This document shows positions 23,002-31,112 of a DNA stretch of 34,429 bases, in pieces. Source of the DNA: Paludibacteraceae bacterium (GTDB lineage Bacteria; Bacteroidota; Bacteroidia; Bacteroidales; Paludibacteraceae); the NCBI GenBank assembly GCA_017938155.1, contig JAGBCD010000030.1, forward strand, positions 1-34,429, in the 5' to 3' direction. How positions within the stretch are numbered: position 1 is the first letter of the stretch; each line of letters starts with the position of its first letter. The position numbers and the translations under genes were made by a program. Under the pieces are notes generated by a model that was not told the DNA's origin, did not search any database, and saw only the letters and a program-made list of their open reading frames with translations.

Positions 23002-23307
23002 TCAATCCTCCTTTTTTTCTTCTTCATCCAATATCATGTACGTATTGTCGCGCCATAGAAGGCGATCGTCTGCGATATATGCCTCTGCAAAAACGGCCTT
23101 GAAAGGTGGGTACAAACGCGAAACAAATACTCCTGTATTCAAATAGATGTGTACCACCGATGAACAGATGGGTGCACATGCAGTTTGAATAACGTATAAT
23201 GTGTCTTGATGTTGTAGTGTATCAAACGTTACATAGGCTTCTTGGCTATGCGTATCAATGCATAACCCGAAGATAAGTATAATGATCAGATAGAGACACT
23301 TTTTCAT
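23002..23307 (-). CDS. Small exported protein resembling the C-terminal half of DUF3256
   Basis: The product has 101 residues. MKKCLYLIIILIFGLCIDTHS is a signal peptide; a lipoprotein reading is weaker. The stretch YVIQTACAPICSSVVHIYL resembles the conserved core of DUF3256 (V-x-T-x-C-A-P-x-C-x-S), a Bacteroidales periplasmic family of about 200 residues, judged from memory. If so, this is about half the usual length and lacks the N-terminal part. It begins 19 nt after ispF and ends 3 nt before aroK. The highly acidic and basic end (DEEEKKED) is unlike the rest. Function unknown. Confidence 0.75.
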   Translation of the reverse strand: MKKCLYLIIILIFGLCIDTHSQEAYVTFDTLQHQDTLYVIQTACAPICSSVVHIYLNTGVFVSRLYPPFKAVFAEAYIADDRLLWRDNTYMILDEEEKKED

Positions 23308-23326
23308 AGTGTATGAATGGTGTGTA

Positions 23327-23806
23327 TTAGTCTATGGGTTGTATTAGTACCACAGCATAGGCACTCATGCCTTCTTCACGTCCTACAAATCCTAAATGTT
23401 CGGTAGTAGTCGCTTTGATGGAAACGCAATCGGTAGTCACCTGTAGTAGTTGGCTAAGGCATGCTTGCATTTGGGGTATATATGGGTTCAGTTTGGGTGT
23501 TTGTGCGCATACGGTGATGTCGCAGTTTCCCAAACGATAACCTTTGTCGTGTAGCATTTCTACTACGCGTGCCAAAAGGATTTTGGAATCAATGCCTTGA
23601 TACTCATTACCCGGTGTATCGGGGAAATGATACCCTATATCTCGCATTCCTGCAGCTCCGAGCAAGGCATCGCACAAGGCATGTATGAGTACGTCTGCAT
23701 CAGAATGTCCCAATAGTCCTTTAGGAGAAGGTACTTCAATACCCCCTAACCATAATGGTCGGTTAGGGGTGTATTGATGTACGTCATAGCCAAATCCAAT
23801 GCGCAT
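23327..23806 (-). CDS. ispF: 2-C-methyl-D-erythritol 2,4-cyclodiphosphate synthase
   Basis: Cyclises CDP-methylerythritol phosphate in the MEP route to isoprenoids. The product has 159 residues from the ATG at 23806, one base after the porV stop; a longer frame to 23851 overlaps porV and adds non-family residues. Zinc ligands Asp8 and His10 (GYDVHQY) and His42 (DVLIHALCDALLG) are in their standard places, as are GHSDAD and the C-terminal IKATTTEHLGFVGR. The genome must therefore use the MEP pathway. Confidence 0.96.
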   Translation of the reverse strand: MRIGFGYDVHQYTPNRPLWLGGIEVPSPKGLLGHSDADVLIHALCDALLGAAGMRDIGYHFPDTPGNEYQGIDSKILLARVVEMLHDKGYRLGNCDITVCAQTPKLNPYIPQMQACLSQLLQVTTDCVSIKATTTEHLGFVGREEGMSAYAVVLIQPID

Positions 23807-23807
23807 A

Positions 23808-25025
23808 TTAACGAGCGTTATTAACAAGGTCTTTGATTCCGTAGAGGTCAAAACCTAATGTGAAGCGCATGGTTTGGTCAAGTGGGTTGCTCTTGTGGGT
23901 AGCAATACAGTATGCCACATCCAAACGAACGATACTTAGTTTGAAGCCAGCTCCCAAGGTGAAGTAACGACGGTTGCCTTTGTAATAGTTTTCGTGACTA
24001 TAACCCAAGCGGCCGAAGAATTGGCGGTTGTAACTATATTCCAAACCAAAGCCCCATTGTACTTCTTGGAACTCTTCTAATGTGGCACCAATCTTTTTGC
24101 CAGTATCGTCTATTACATAACCTGGAGCATCGCAGAAGGATTGCCACCATCCTTTAGGGGAAGATACTTGGCTATATTCCTCTTGCATGTATTCGCCTTT
24201 GCCTGTTTGAGGGTCGTAGTTAGGAGCGAACTTGGATGACATGGTAGGAACCAACATCTTGTTGCAATCCACGGCGAACATCAATCGGTTGTAGTCGTCA
24301 AATGGCAACTCATAGCTTACACCCAAACGTAGGTTGGCAGGGATGAAGTTTTGTGTGTTTCCTTTGTCGTATGACATTTTACCACCCAAGTTGCTTAGGT
24401 TCATACCCAAGGCAAAATGACTTGTTCCCATTGGCAACTCAATAGGTTGTTTGTAGTACAACGATACGTCAGCTGCCATCGTCCATGCTGGATAAAGTTC
24501 AATAGCGCTGCTTGATACAGAAGAGTTGACACCATTGTTCAAGTCGCTGTACATGAAACGAAGCGTAGCAGCCATACTTACATACTCATGGAGTTTGCGT
24601 GAATACGCAACGTCCAATGCCCATTCATTGGGGTGTGCTTCTTGGAAAGCTGTTCCGCTGAAGTCGGTCAACTGAACAGAACCCATAGAGAAGTACGTGA
24701 AGGATGCTGAGATGGCTTGTTTGTCATCAAAACGATAAAAACCAGCTAAGTATGCCAAGTCAATATCGTTAACCAACTTACGCAACCATGGTGTATAGCT
24801 GGCTGTGATACCGCCTTGCTCTTCAATGAAAGCGTACTTGGCTGCATTCCAATGTTGGGAGTTCATGTCAGGTGTAGTAGCGGCACCTATATCACCCATA
24901 CCCGCAGCATGAGCATCTGGGGCAATCGTGAGGGATGGCATACCTGTGATAACAGGGTTGGTGGCCATGGTAGGCATGGCCAAAGTAGCAAGTGCTACGG
25001 TGATTAAAAATAATTGTTTTTTCAT
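23808..25025 (-). CDS. porV: Type IX secretion outer-membrane shuttle PorV
   Basis: PorV (LptO) is a 14-strand outer-membrane barrel that takes cargo from the T9SS translocon to the PorU sortase. The product has 405 residues from the ATG at 25025 (MKKQLFLITVALATLAM, signal peptide); the longer frame to 25085 adds a charged N-terminus. The family start SLTIAPDAHAAGMGDIGAAT and the segment WNAAKYAF...YTPWLRKLVNDIDLAYLAG are diagnostic, and the C-terminus has barrel strands (FTLGAGFKLSIVRLDVAY). It lies next to porU, as in other Bacteroidales. The 152 bp between them are AT-rich and show no convincing promoter. Confidence 0.95.
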   Translation of the reverse strand: MKKQLFLITVALATLAMPTMATNPVITGMPSLTIAPDAHAAGMGDIGAATTPDMNSQHWNAAKYAFIEEQGGITASYTPWLRKLVNDIDLAYLAGFYRFDDKQAISASFTYFSMGSVQLTDFSGTAFQEAHPNEWALDVAYSRKLHEYVSMAATLRFMYSDLNNGVNSSVSSSAIELYPAWTMAADVSLYYKQPIELPMGTSHFALGMNLSNLGGKMSYDKGNTQNFIPANLRLGVSYELPFDDYNRLMFAVDCNKMLVPTMSSKFAPNYDPQTGKGEYMQEEYSQVSSPKGWWQSFCDAPGYVIDDTGKKIGATLEEFQEVQWGFGLEYSYNRQFFGRLGYSHENYYKGNRRYFTLGAGFKLSIVRLDVAYCIATHKSNPLDQTMRFTLGFDLYGIKDLVNNAR

Positions 25026-25177
25026 TGTAGTGTATGTTTTATTTTTTTTTGTTTTTACTACGTAATGTTTTTTTCTTTCAATCAAACTAAATTAGGACTA
25101 ACAATCTTTTTCTAAATATGTTTCATAGGCTATAATTATATTGTTGAGTTAATATAAAATAGGTAGTTATTTTCATT

Positions 25178-28100
25178 TTACAGTACGATGATTTTGCTTG
25201 CATAGTTTGAGTAGCCCGACTTGGAAGAACGGATACTTAACTGATACAAATAGATACCAGGACTGATGCCTATCTCTCCTAAAGGAAGGTAGATGTTGTC
25301 TGTATATGTCTCTGTCTGACTATGTACCAGACGTCCACTCATGTCGTAAAGCATGAGTGTAGCTTCCATCAAATCATCAGGTTTGTCGTATTCGATATGT
25401 ATCGTTATTGTACTGGATTGAGGAGCAGGGTTAGGATAGGTGACTACCGAATAGATGGTAGGTAGCAATCCTTTGACCACTTCAAAGTCTAATGTAGCGG
25501 TGCTACTATTGTTATGCAAGTCCCATGCTCTAAACTTCAATTTGTGCATACCTTCGCTCATTTCTGACAAGCGGTATGATACTTGTCCGTGCTGATAACT
25601 ATTGTTTTGTGTATTGAAATAGTCATTGAGTATATAGGACTGTTTGTCGTCTTGATCAATTACCAATAGCAAGTCATGTCCGATGCCACTACCAACCATG
25701 TTTATACCATTTTCGTCGTATATATCGGCGTAGAAATGTGGAAACTCATGGGTTTTTCCTCCATTGACGAAGGCAGGATTGTTCAAGTAGATATGTAGTT
25801 CAGGACCGATACTATCTTTTTTGATAAGTGGACTACTACCGCCTACCACAAACTGATGGTAATGTCCTACCGCTTCTTCTCCGTAGTTGGTGTCGTACGC
25901 GTAATATACAAAGCGTGCATTGCCGTAGTTGTAGCGTATGTCCTTGGGAAGCATAAAAGTAAATGAGAATTTTCCATTCACGACATCCGTCTCTCCGCTA
26001 AATAGTCGATTGGCATAATCATTGAATGTGTAGTTTACTTTTTTCTGTGCATCAGGTTCGTCGTTGTCTTGTGTAGTCGTTTGTTGCATCTTGTCATACA
26101 CATTGATTTGCAATTTTCCGTTGAACCAATATGCTGTATCGTTGTCGTTTTCCTGCACTTGGTCGGTTCGTATGTATCCTTGCATGGTATGTTTGGATAG
26201 CGCATGTAGGGTGTCAGGTGTGCTTGTCATCACTACTTGGTGGTGTGTGGGATAGTTGAGACGAAGAGCAGGGTCACCTAATAAAACGTATGACATTTTG
26301 TTTTCGTCGTTACCCGTCATGTTTTTGGCTTTGTATGTAGCTTCTCCTATGGTCATGTTGTAGTGATAAGGAGACTGATGACTAAATAAGGTGTCACAGA
26401 AATACTTATTGATCCAACTGTTGGCACTTGCATAGACCGTCCTACAAGCACTCAATACGCCAATTGCTCCTCCATGTGGATTCAAAACTGCTTCTTCTGC
26501 GCTACTGGTCTCAGCCCGGTCAAAGTGTGAGTAGTTGCAGGTAGCTAACATCCAAAAACCTTGATTTTCGTTGGTCATGTCTTGTACATCTTTCAAAGAT
26601 AGAAACATCTCACTGCAGATGTTGCCACTACTACCATGCCCCGAATAGTTCATAAATAACGTGCCAGAGTGAAGCAAGTTAGTAAATTGGTTGTAAGCCA
26701 AAGGATAGCGTTCGGTGGATGCAGTTACTTCTTGTGTATATGCATCCAAGTATATCTTGTTCACAATGAAATCAGGGTTCTTTACTCGCACCAACTCAGC
26801 AGCTTCATCACTGATTTTGGTATGCAGGTTATGATCGCCATCATCAGCCAAGAAACATAGTTGTTGTTTCCATTTGCCGAGATTGGTGTTATTCATATAT
26901 TTGATGATTTTGTCCACTACGGCTTCTGCTTGTTCAGTGGAACGAACAGGTAGTCTTCCTACACCAAGTCTCATCTTAGCCCTTGGGTCATAGAAGAAAC
27001 TACCGCTGATGCCATCGTTATCCTCCAAGAACCCAAAATAATCATCGGTGGCATATGCTTTGGTCTCGTTGGTAGAGTTAGCTGCTTGGTAAGTAATCAT
27101 GAAGGCTTCGCCTGATTTGGCACTGAGTTTGCGGTTGTCATACGTACCGTCTCCCATTAGTAAGAGGTTTTTGGGCTTTTCTTGATTCGTTGTAGCACGG
27201 TCATAAAGCATTTTTGCAAACCATCGTATAGCACTCGCATCGGGTGTTCCAGATGAGAATTCGTTATATACCTGCTGGTCAGTAACTACAGCGTAACTCA
27301 TACCATCAATGGTCTCATGTGCTTTGGCCAATCGTAGGGAGGCATTCCAAAAAGCTTCATTGGTTACGATGATGTAGTCAGCTTGTTGTATGCTGTGTAG
27401 ATTTTGATTGGGCACTTTGCCTACGATGGTTGGTTTGAGCCACTCTCGTGATAAGGTATTTACGGCGATGAAGTTCCCTATCTGTTTGTTGTCAGCAACG
27501 AAGTGTATCGTGCCATTGGCATCGTATCGTATTTGTTTGCGAATGATGTTTTGTGGGTTTGTGATGTCCCATACTTCTGTAGAAGGGGTAGCTCCTGTGA
27601 GTATATATTCGCTGTTTTGTCCGCTCAGATAGTGCGAAGGGTTGCTAAATGCGAGCCATGGACCATGCAAATGCAAGTCGCATACGGCTGTGATTTCAAT
27701 ATAGTTCAAGTAAGCTTTGGAGGCAGAGTTGTTGTTGGAGAATTGTAGTGTTACTTTGACTTCATTATCCAATGCAGGTATATTGTTCATCGCTATTTCT
27801 ACTGGATATGCTTTGGTAAAGAAATCCTGTGGATTGATGCCACCAGCCAACATTGCTCTGTCGGTATTGTTGATTTGCAATGTCAAGGTCGATATATCTC
27901 GGCTTGATGCTGCGGCAGTTGCTCTACACATCATAGGGTAGTTGGTGTTGATGCTTTGGAAGCGGAAAGGAACTTGTATGGATGTATTGGGTAGGATTGT
28001 CTCTCCGTACCATTCTCGTCCACCTCCTTCAAGTGCCTCGGCAGGATTGGTTGCGATGAGGTTCAATTTTTCTTCTTCGTGCAACTGATAAGAGTAGTAT

Positions 28101-28627
28101 GTATTGACTGCGAGAGCGTTGGTAGATGGGATGGCTTCTTTCTCGGTAGTTATGATGTGTTGTTCTCCTGCGTTGTCTGTCAAGAAATAGTATCCATATC
28201 TGGAGTAGGGGTTGGTAGTGTGTGTGTAATAACCATTGTTGTATTCCCAACTGATATTACCTTGTCCATAGAACAATATATAATCTCCCTTGCCGAAGAC
28301 AGCATCATCTCCTGTGTGCATATAGAAAGCAACAGGTGGTAAATCATCCACTTTGGGTAGGGTGAAGTTTTCCTTGAGCATTGCGCCCCCATATCCATAT
28401 ATGCGTACTTCTTGTGGGTTCAAGCCTGCGTTGGCCAGTTCTTCATAGGTGAGGCAATAGATGCCATTTTGCTCTACTTGGATTTTGACCCAATTGCCGT
28501 TGGCTAATACAGATTGATTGGCATAGTTATGTACCCCTGCGTGTAGTGCAAGTGTGCATAGTGTAGCTATCAAGATACAACCTATACGATTGACTATTGA
28601 ATATGTACTATTTCGCATGTGTTTCAT
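25178..28627 (-). CDS. porU: Type IX secretion C-terminal signal peptidase (sortase) PorU
   Basis: PorU is a surface C25 (gingipain-type) cysteine peptidase that removes the C-terminal signal of T9SS cargo and joins cargo to A-LPS in P. gingivalis. The product has 1149 residues with an N-terminal signal segment at about 1-29. The family N-terminal domain reads GNWVKIQVEQNGIYCLTYEE. The peptidase core has His664 (NYSGHGSSG) and Cys697 (LATCNYSH), the catalytic pair. The C-terminus carries its own sorting-type domain (YPNPAPQSS, YDMSGRLV, SPGIYLYQL), which is also known for PorU. The ATG overlaps the stop of the FAH-like gene (TAATG), which implies translational coupling. Confidence 0.96.
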   Translation of the reverse strand: MKHMRNSTYSIVNRIGCILIATLCTLALHAGVHNYANQSVLANGNWVKIQVEQNGIYCLTYEELANAGLNPQEVRIYGYGGAMLKENFTLPKVDDLPPVAFYMHTGDDAVFGKGDYILFYGQGNISWEYNNGYYTHTTNPYSRYGYYFLTDNAGEQHIITTEKEAIPSTNALAVNTYYSYQLHEEEKLNLIATNPAEALEGGGREWYGETILPNTSIQVPFRFQSINTNYPMMCRATAAASSRDISTLTLQINNTDRAMLAGGINPQDFFTKAYPVEIAMNNIPALDNEVKVTLQFSNNNSASKAYLNYIEITAVCDLHLHGPWLAFSNPSHYLSGQNSEYILTGATPSTEVWDITNPQNIIRKQIRYDANGTIHFVADNKQIGNFIAVNTLSREWLKPTIVGKVPNQNLHSIQQADYIIVTNEAFWNASLRLAKAHETIDGMSYAVVTDQQVYNEFSSGTPDASAIRWFAKMLYDRATTNQEKPKNLLLMGDGTYDNRKLSAKSGEAFMITYQAANSTNETKAYATDDYFGFLEDNDGISGSFFYDPRAKMRLGVGRLPVRSTEQAEAVVDKIIKYMNNTNLGKWKQQLCFLADDGDHNLHTKISDEAAELVRVKNPDFIVNKIYLDAYTQEVTASTERYPLAYNQFTNLLHSGTLFMNYSGHGSSGNICSEMFLSLKDVQDMTNENQGFWMLATCNYSHFDRAETSSAEEAVLNPHGGAIGVLSACRTVYASANSWINKYFCDTLFSHQSPYHYNMTIGEATYKAKNMTGNDENKMSYVLLGDPALRLNYPTHHQVVMTSTPDTLHALSKHTMQGYIRTDQVQENDNDTAYWFNGKLQINVYDKMQQTTTQDNDEPDAQKKVNYTFNDYANRLFSGETDVVNGKFSFTFMLPKDIRYNYGNARFVYYAYDTNYGEEAVGHYHQFVVGGSSPLIKKDSIGPELHIYLNNPAFVNGGKTHEFPHFYADIYDENGINMVGSGIGHDLLLVIDQDDKQSYILNDYFNTQNNSYQHGQVSYRLSEMSEGMHKLKFRAWDLHNNSSTATLDFEVVKGLLPTIYSVVTYPNPAPQSSTITIHIEYDKPDDLMEATLMLYDMSGRLVHSQTETYTDNIYLPLGEIGISPGIYLYQLSIRSSKSGYSNYASKIIVL

Positions 28628-29139
28628 TACTTAATTTTGCAATACAACAGTTCATTTTTCGACACATCTCCGGTGCGACTCATGATGGTATCTGGCACGG
28701 CTTTTACGGGTGTGTGTAGGCTGTCAATAAAAATGAAGTCTCCTTGTCTGAGTGTCACAATCTCACTGGCTTGTGCTATGGCATGCTCTATCGTCAGGAT
28801 AGGTTGGATCGTGATGTCTTGCATCGCTTCCTCTGGGGTCATCCAGTTACCTACTATCAGTGAACTATCAAAGGCGCATGCTTGTGCAGGGTTGGTCTCC
28901 AGCCAATCGTGTGCACATGCATCAATGCCCCAAGCAATAGCATCGTAATAGCGGTCCGCAAATTTAGGTCGGATGCATTTGCCCAAGCGGCTGATACGTA
29001 CCACTAAACAGTCGCGCATGAGCACGTCATGGCTCCAATCGGGAATGAAAAATGGTTTCCGATTGTTCAGTAGGGAAGAGTCACATTTCATTGTAAATCG
29101 TGGCGTCCCTTGATGGTTAATGTATCCGAGTATCTTCAT
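28627..29139 (-). CDS. Degenerate FAH-family-like protein, probably non-catalytic
   Basis: The product has 170 residues, cytoplasmic. PDWSHD...LVVRISRLGK, FADRYYDAIAWGIDACAHD and FDSSLIVGNW line up with the fumarylacetoacetate hydrolase family of Bacteroidales (about 200 residues), recalled from memory. FAH enzymes bind a divalent metal through a Glu-x-Glu pair and an Asp. Here the pair is replaced by Arg-Asp-Cys (VLMRDCLVV). The Asp of GID is kept. The usual Gly-Thr-Pro-x-Gly-Val-Gly near the end is lost (SLHTPVKA). The N-terminal start region is also shortened. Catalysis is therefore unlikely. It is tightly placed between der (7 nt) and porU (1-nt overlap) with an intact frame, which suggests that it is retained. 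Confidence 0.85.
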   Translation of the reverse strand: MKILGYINHQGTPRFTMKCDSSLLNNRKPFFIPDWSHDVLMRDCLVVRISRLGKCIRPKFADRYYDAIAWGIDACAHDWLETNPAQACAFDSSLIVGNWMTPEEAMQDITIQPILTIEHAIAQASEIVTLRQGDFIFIDSLHTPVKAVPDTIMSRTGDVSKNELLYCKIK

Positions 29140-29146
29140 AATCTAT

Positions 29147-30460
29147 TTACTTGGCGCGTATGAATAGTTGCACTGGAGTTCCCTTGAAATCCCACCATTC
29201 ACGCAGTTTGTTCTCGAGGAATCTGCGATAAGGTTCTTTCACATACTGAGGTAGGTTGGCAAAGAAGACGAACGTAGGTATTTGTGTATTAGGCAACTGG
29301 GTGCAATATTTGATTTTGATGTATTTGCCTTTGGTTGCAGGTGGAGGGTAGTTTTCTATCAATGGAAGAAAACGCTCGTTCAGCTGTGCAGTAGGGATTT
29401 TCTTTTGTTTGTTTTCGTACACTTGTAGTGCAGTTTCCATCACCTTGTAGATGCGTTGTTTGGTTAGCGCGGATGTAAAGATGATAGGAAAATCGGTAAA
29501 GGGAGCAATGCGTTCTCTAACAGCATGTTCAAATGCCTTGATGTCTGCATTGCTTTTGTTCTCAATCAAATCCCATTTATTGATGCACACCACCAATCCC
29601 TTTTTATTCTTTTGTATCAATGAATAGATATTGAGGTCTTGGCTTTCGATACCCCGTGTGGCATCAATCATGAGAATGCACACGTCTGAATTTTCTATAG
29701 CGCGGATAGAGCGTACTACAGAGTAGTATTCGAGGTCTTCATTTACCTTGGCTTTTTTGCGGATACCAGCGGTATCTACCAAGTAGAAGTCTTTGCCAAA
29801 CTTGTTGTAACGTGTGTAGATACTATCGCGAGTGGTGCCAGGGATATTGGTTACGATGGTACGCTCTTCTCCGATAAAGGCATTTATGATACTTGATTTA
29901 CCTGCATTAGGTCTTCCTACTATGGCAAAGCGTGGGAGGTCCTCAATCTCTTCTCCCGTTTCATCTTTTTTGAATCGTGAGCATATTTCGTCCAGCAAGT
30001 CCCCTGTACCTAAACCATTTTCGGCACTTAGGATATAAGGTTCGCCTAAGCCCAATTTGTAAAACTCTGGTGCTCCATATTGTTGATCGAATGCATCCAC
30101 TTTATTGACAGCCAGCACGGTTTCTTTTTTGGACTGACGCAACAAATGTGCCACTTCCATATCAAATTGGGTTACTCCCTCGTTCACATCCACTACGAGC
30201 AAGACCACATCTGCCTCTTTGATTGCCAAATCTACTTGGCGATTGATTTCACTCTCGAATGTGTCATCCGAGTTGACAACCCATCCTCCTGTATCAATCA
30301 CAGAAAACTCTTTGCCGCACCACTCCGATTTGCCATATTGTCTATCTCGAGTGGTACCAGCTTCATCCATTACGATGGCTCGTTTGGATTTGGTCAGGCG
30401 ATTGAATAGGGTGGATTTGCCTACATTTGGTCGTCCTACTATTGCTAATATGTTAGCCAT
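29147..30460 (-). CDS. der: Ribosome-assembly GTPase Der (EngA)
   Basis: An essential double GTPase that helps mature the 50S subunit. The product has 437 residues, normal length. The first G domain starts [14 protein letters not shown], with DTGGW and NKVD. The second starts near residue 183 with [14 protein letters not shown], then DTAGIRKK and NKWD. The C-terminal KH-like domain includes TPVQLFIR. It lies between the SlyD-type isomerase (32 nt upstream) and the FAH-like gene. Confidence 0.97.
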   Translation of the reverse strand: MANILAIVGRPNVGKSTLFNRLTKSKRAIVMDEAGTTRDRQYGKSEWCGKEFSVIDTGGWVVNSDDTFESEINRQVDLAIKEADVVLLVVDVNEGVTQFDMEVAHLLRQSKKETVLAVNKVDAFDQQYGAPEFYKLGLGEPYILSAENGLGTGDLLDEICSRFKKDETGEEIEDLPRFAIVGRPNAGKSSIINAFIGEERTIVTNIPGTTRDSIYTRYNKFGKDFYLVDTAGIRKKAKVNEDLEYYSVVRSIRAIENSDVCILMIDATRGIESQDLNIYSLIQKNKKGLVVCINKWDLIENKSNADIKAFEHAVRERIAPFTDFPIIFTSALTKQRIYKVMETALQVYENKQKKIPTAQLNERFLPLIENYPPPATKGKYIKIKYCTQLPNTQIPTFVFFANLPQYVKEPYRRFLENKLREWWDFKGTPVQLFIRAK

Positions 30461-30492
30461 ATCAAAATCGTATTAGTTAATCAAATCTTAAA

Positions 30493-31083
30493 TTAATGTT
30501 CACAATGGCAATCCCCGCCGCATGTGTGTTCTCCATTGCATGAATCTGATCCTCCGCAGTCGCCACAGTTGCCTTTGCATCCTCCGCAGCGATGAGGATT
30601 GCGGATGGCATCCAATTCTGCCTCGGTGGCAATACGTGTGTCAAGAATTTGTCCTACGAAATGTAAGTTTTCTCCTGCGAGTGGGTGATTGAGGTCAATG
30701 GTTACAGTATCGCTGGTTATTTCCACCACTTGTGCATTGATGATTTGGCCATCTACGGTAGTCATAGGAATGATGTTACCAACGAAAACTCGTGATTCAT
30801 CAAACTCTCCATCGCCATTGTAAAACATTCTTTTTGGTAGGTCTTTCAATCCTTCGGAGTCATATTCTCCGTAAGCATCTTCGCATGCAATGGTAAAGTC
30901 AAAATGATCGTCTTTGCTCTTGCCTTCCAAGGCGGCTTCAAAAGCGGGGAGCATCATGCCCTCGCCGTGGCAATAAACCAATGGGTGTTGGATGGTTGCT
31001 TTTTCCATCAATTCTTCTTTGCCATTCTCTCCATCTACATACAAATCGTAGATGCATGTTACTACTGTTTGATTTGTTATCAT
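30493..31083 (-). CDS. slyD: SlyD-type FKBP peptidyl-prolyl isomerase with metal-binding tail
   Basis: Speeds prolyl isomerisation during folding; SlyD also handles nickel. The product has 196 residues without a signal peptide. The FKBP core shows HPLVYCHGEGMMLPAFEAAL and ACEDAYGEYD, with the inserted chaperone flap between about 75 and 125, then DLNHPLAGENLHF. The last 35 residues hold eight Cys and several His (CGGCKGNCGDC, HTCGGDCHCEH), like the metal-binding tail of E. coli SlyD but denser in Cys. It lies 29 nt downstream of lptD. Confidence 0.93.
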   Translation of the reverse strand: MITNQTVVTCIYDLYVDGENGKEELMEKATIQHPLVYCHGEGMMLPAFEAALEGKSKDDHFDFTIACEDAYGEYDSEGLKDLPKRMFYNGDGEFDESRVFVGNIIPMTTVDGQIINAQVVEITSDTVTIDLNHPLAGENLHFVGQILDTRIATEAELDAIRNPHRCGGCKGNCGDCGGSDSCNGEHTCGGDCHCEH

Positions 31084-31112
31084 AATAAATTCGTTTTTAT
31101 TTTCTATTTATA

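Noticed and set aside
25026-25177. A separate porV promoter in the 152-bp gap
   Set aside because: The best candidate on the - strand, TTAGTTTG at 25090-25083, has one mismatch and its only nearby TTG is at half the proper distance.
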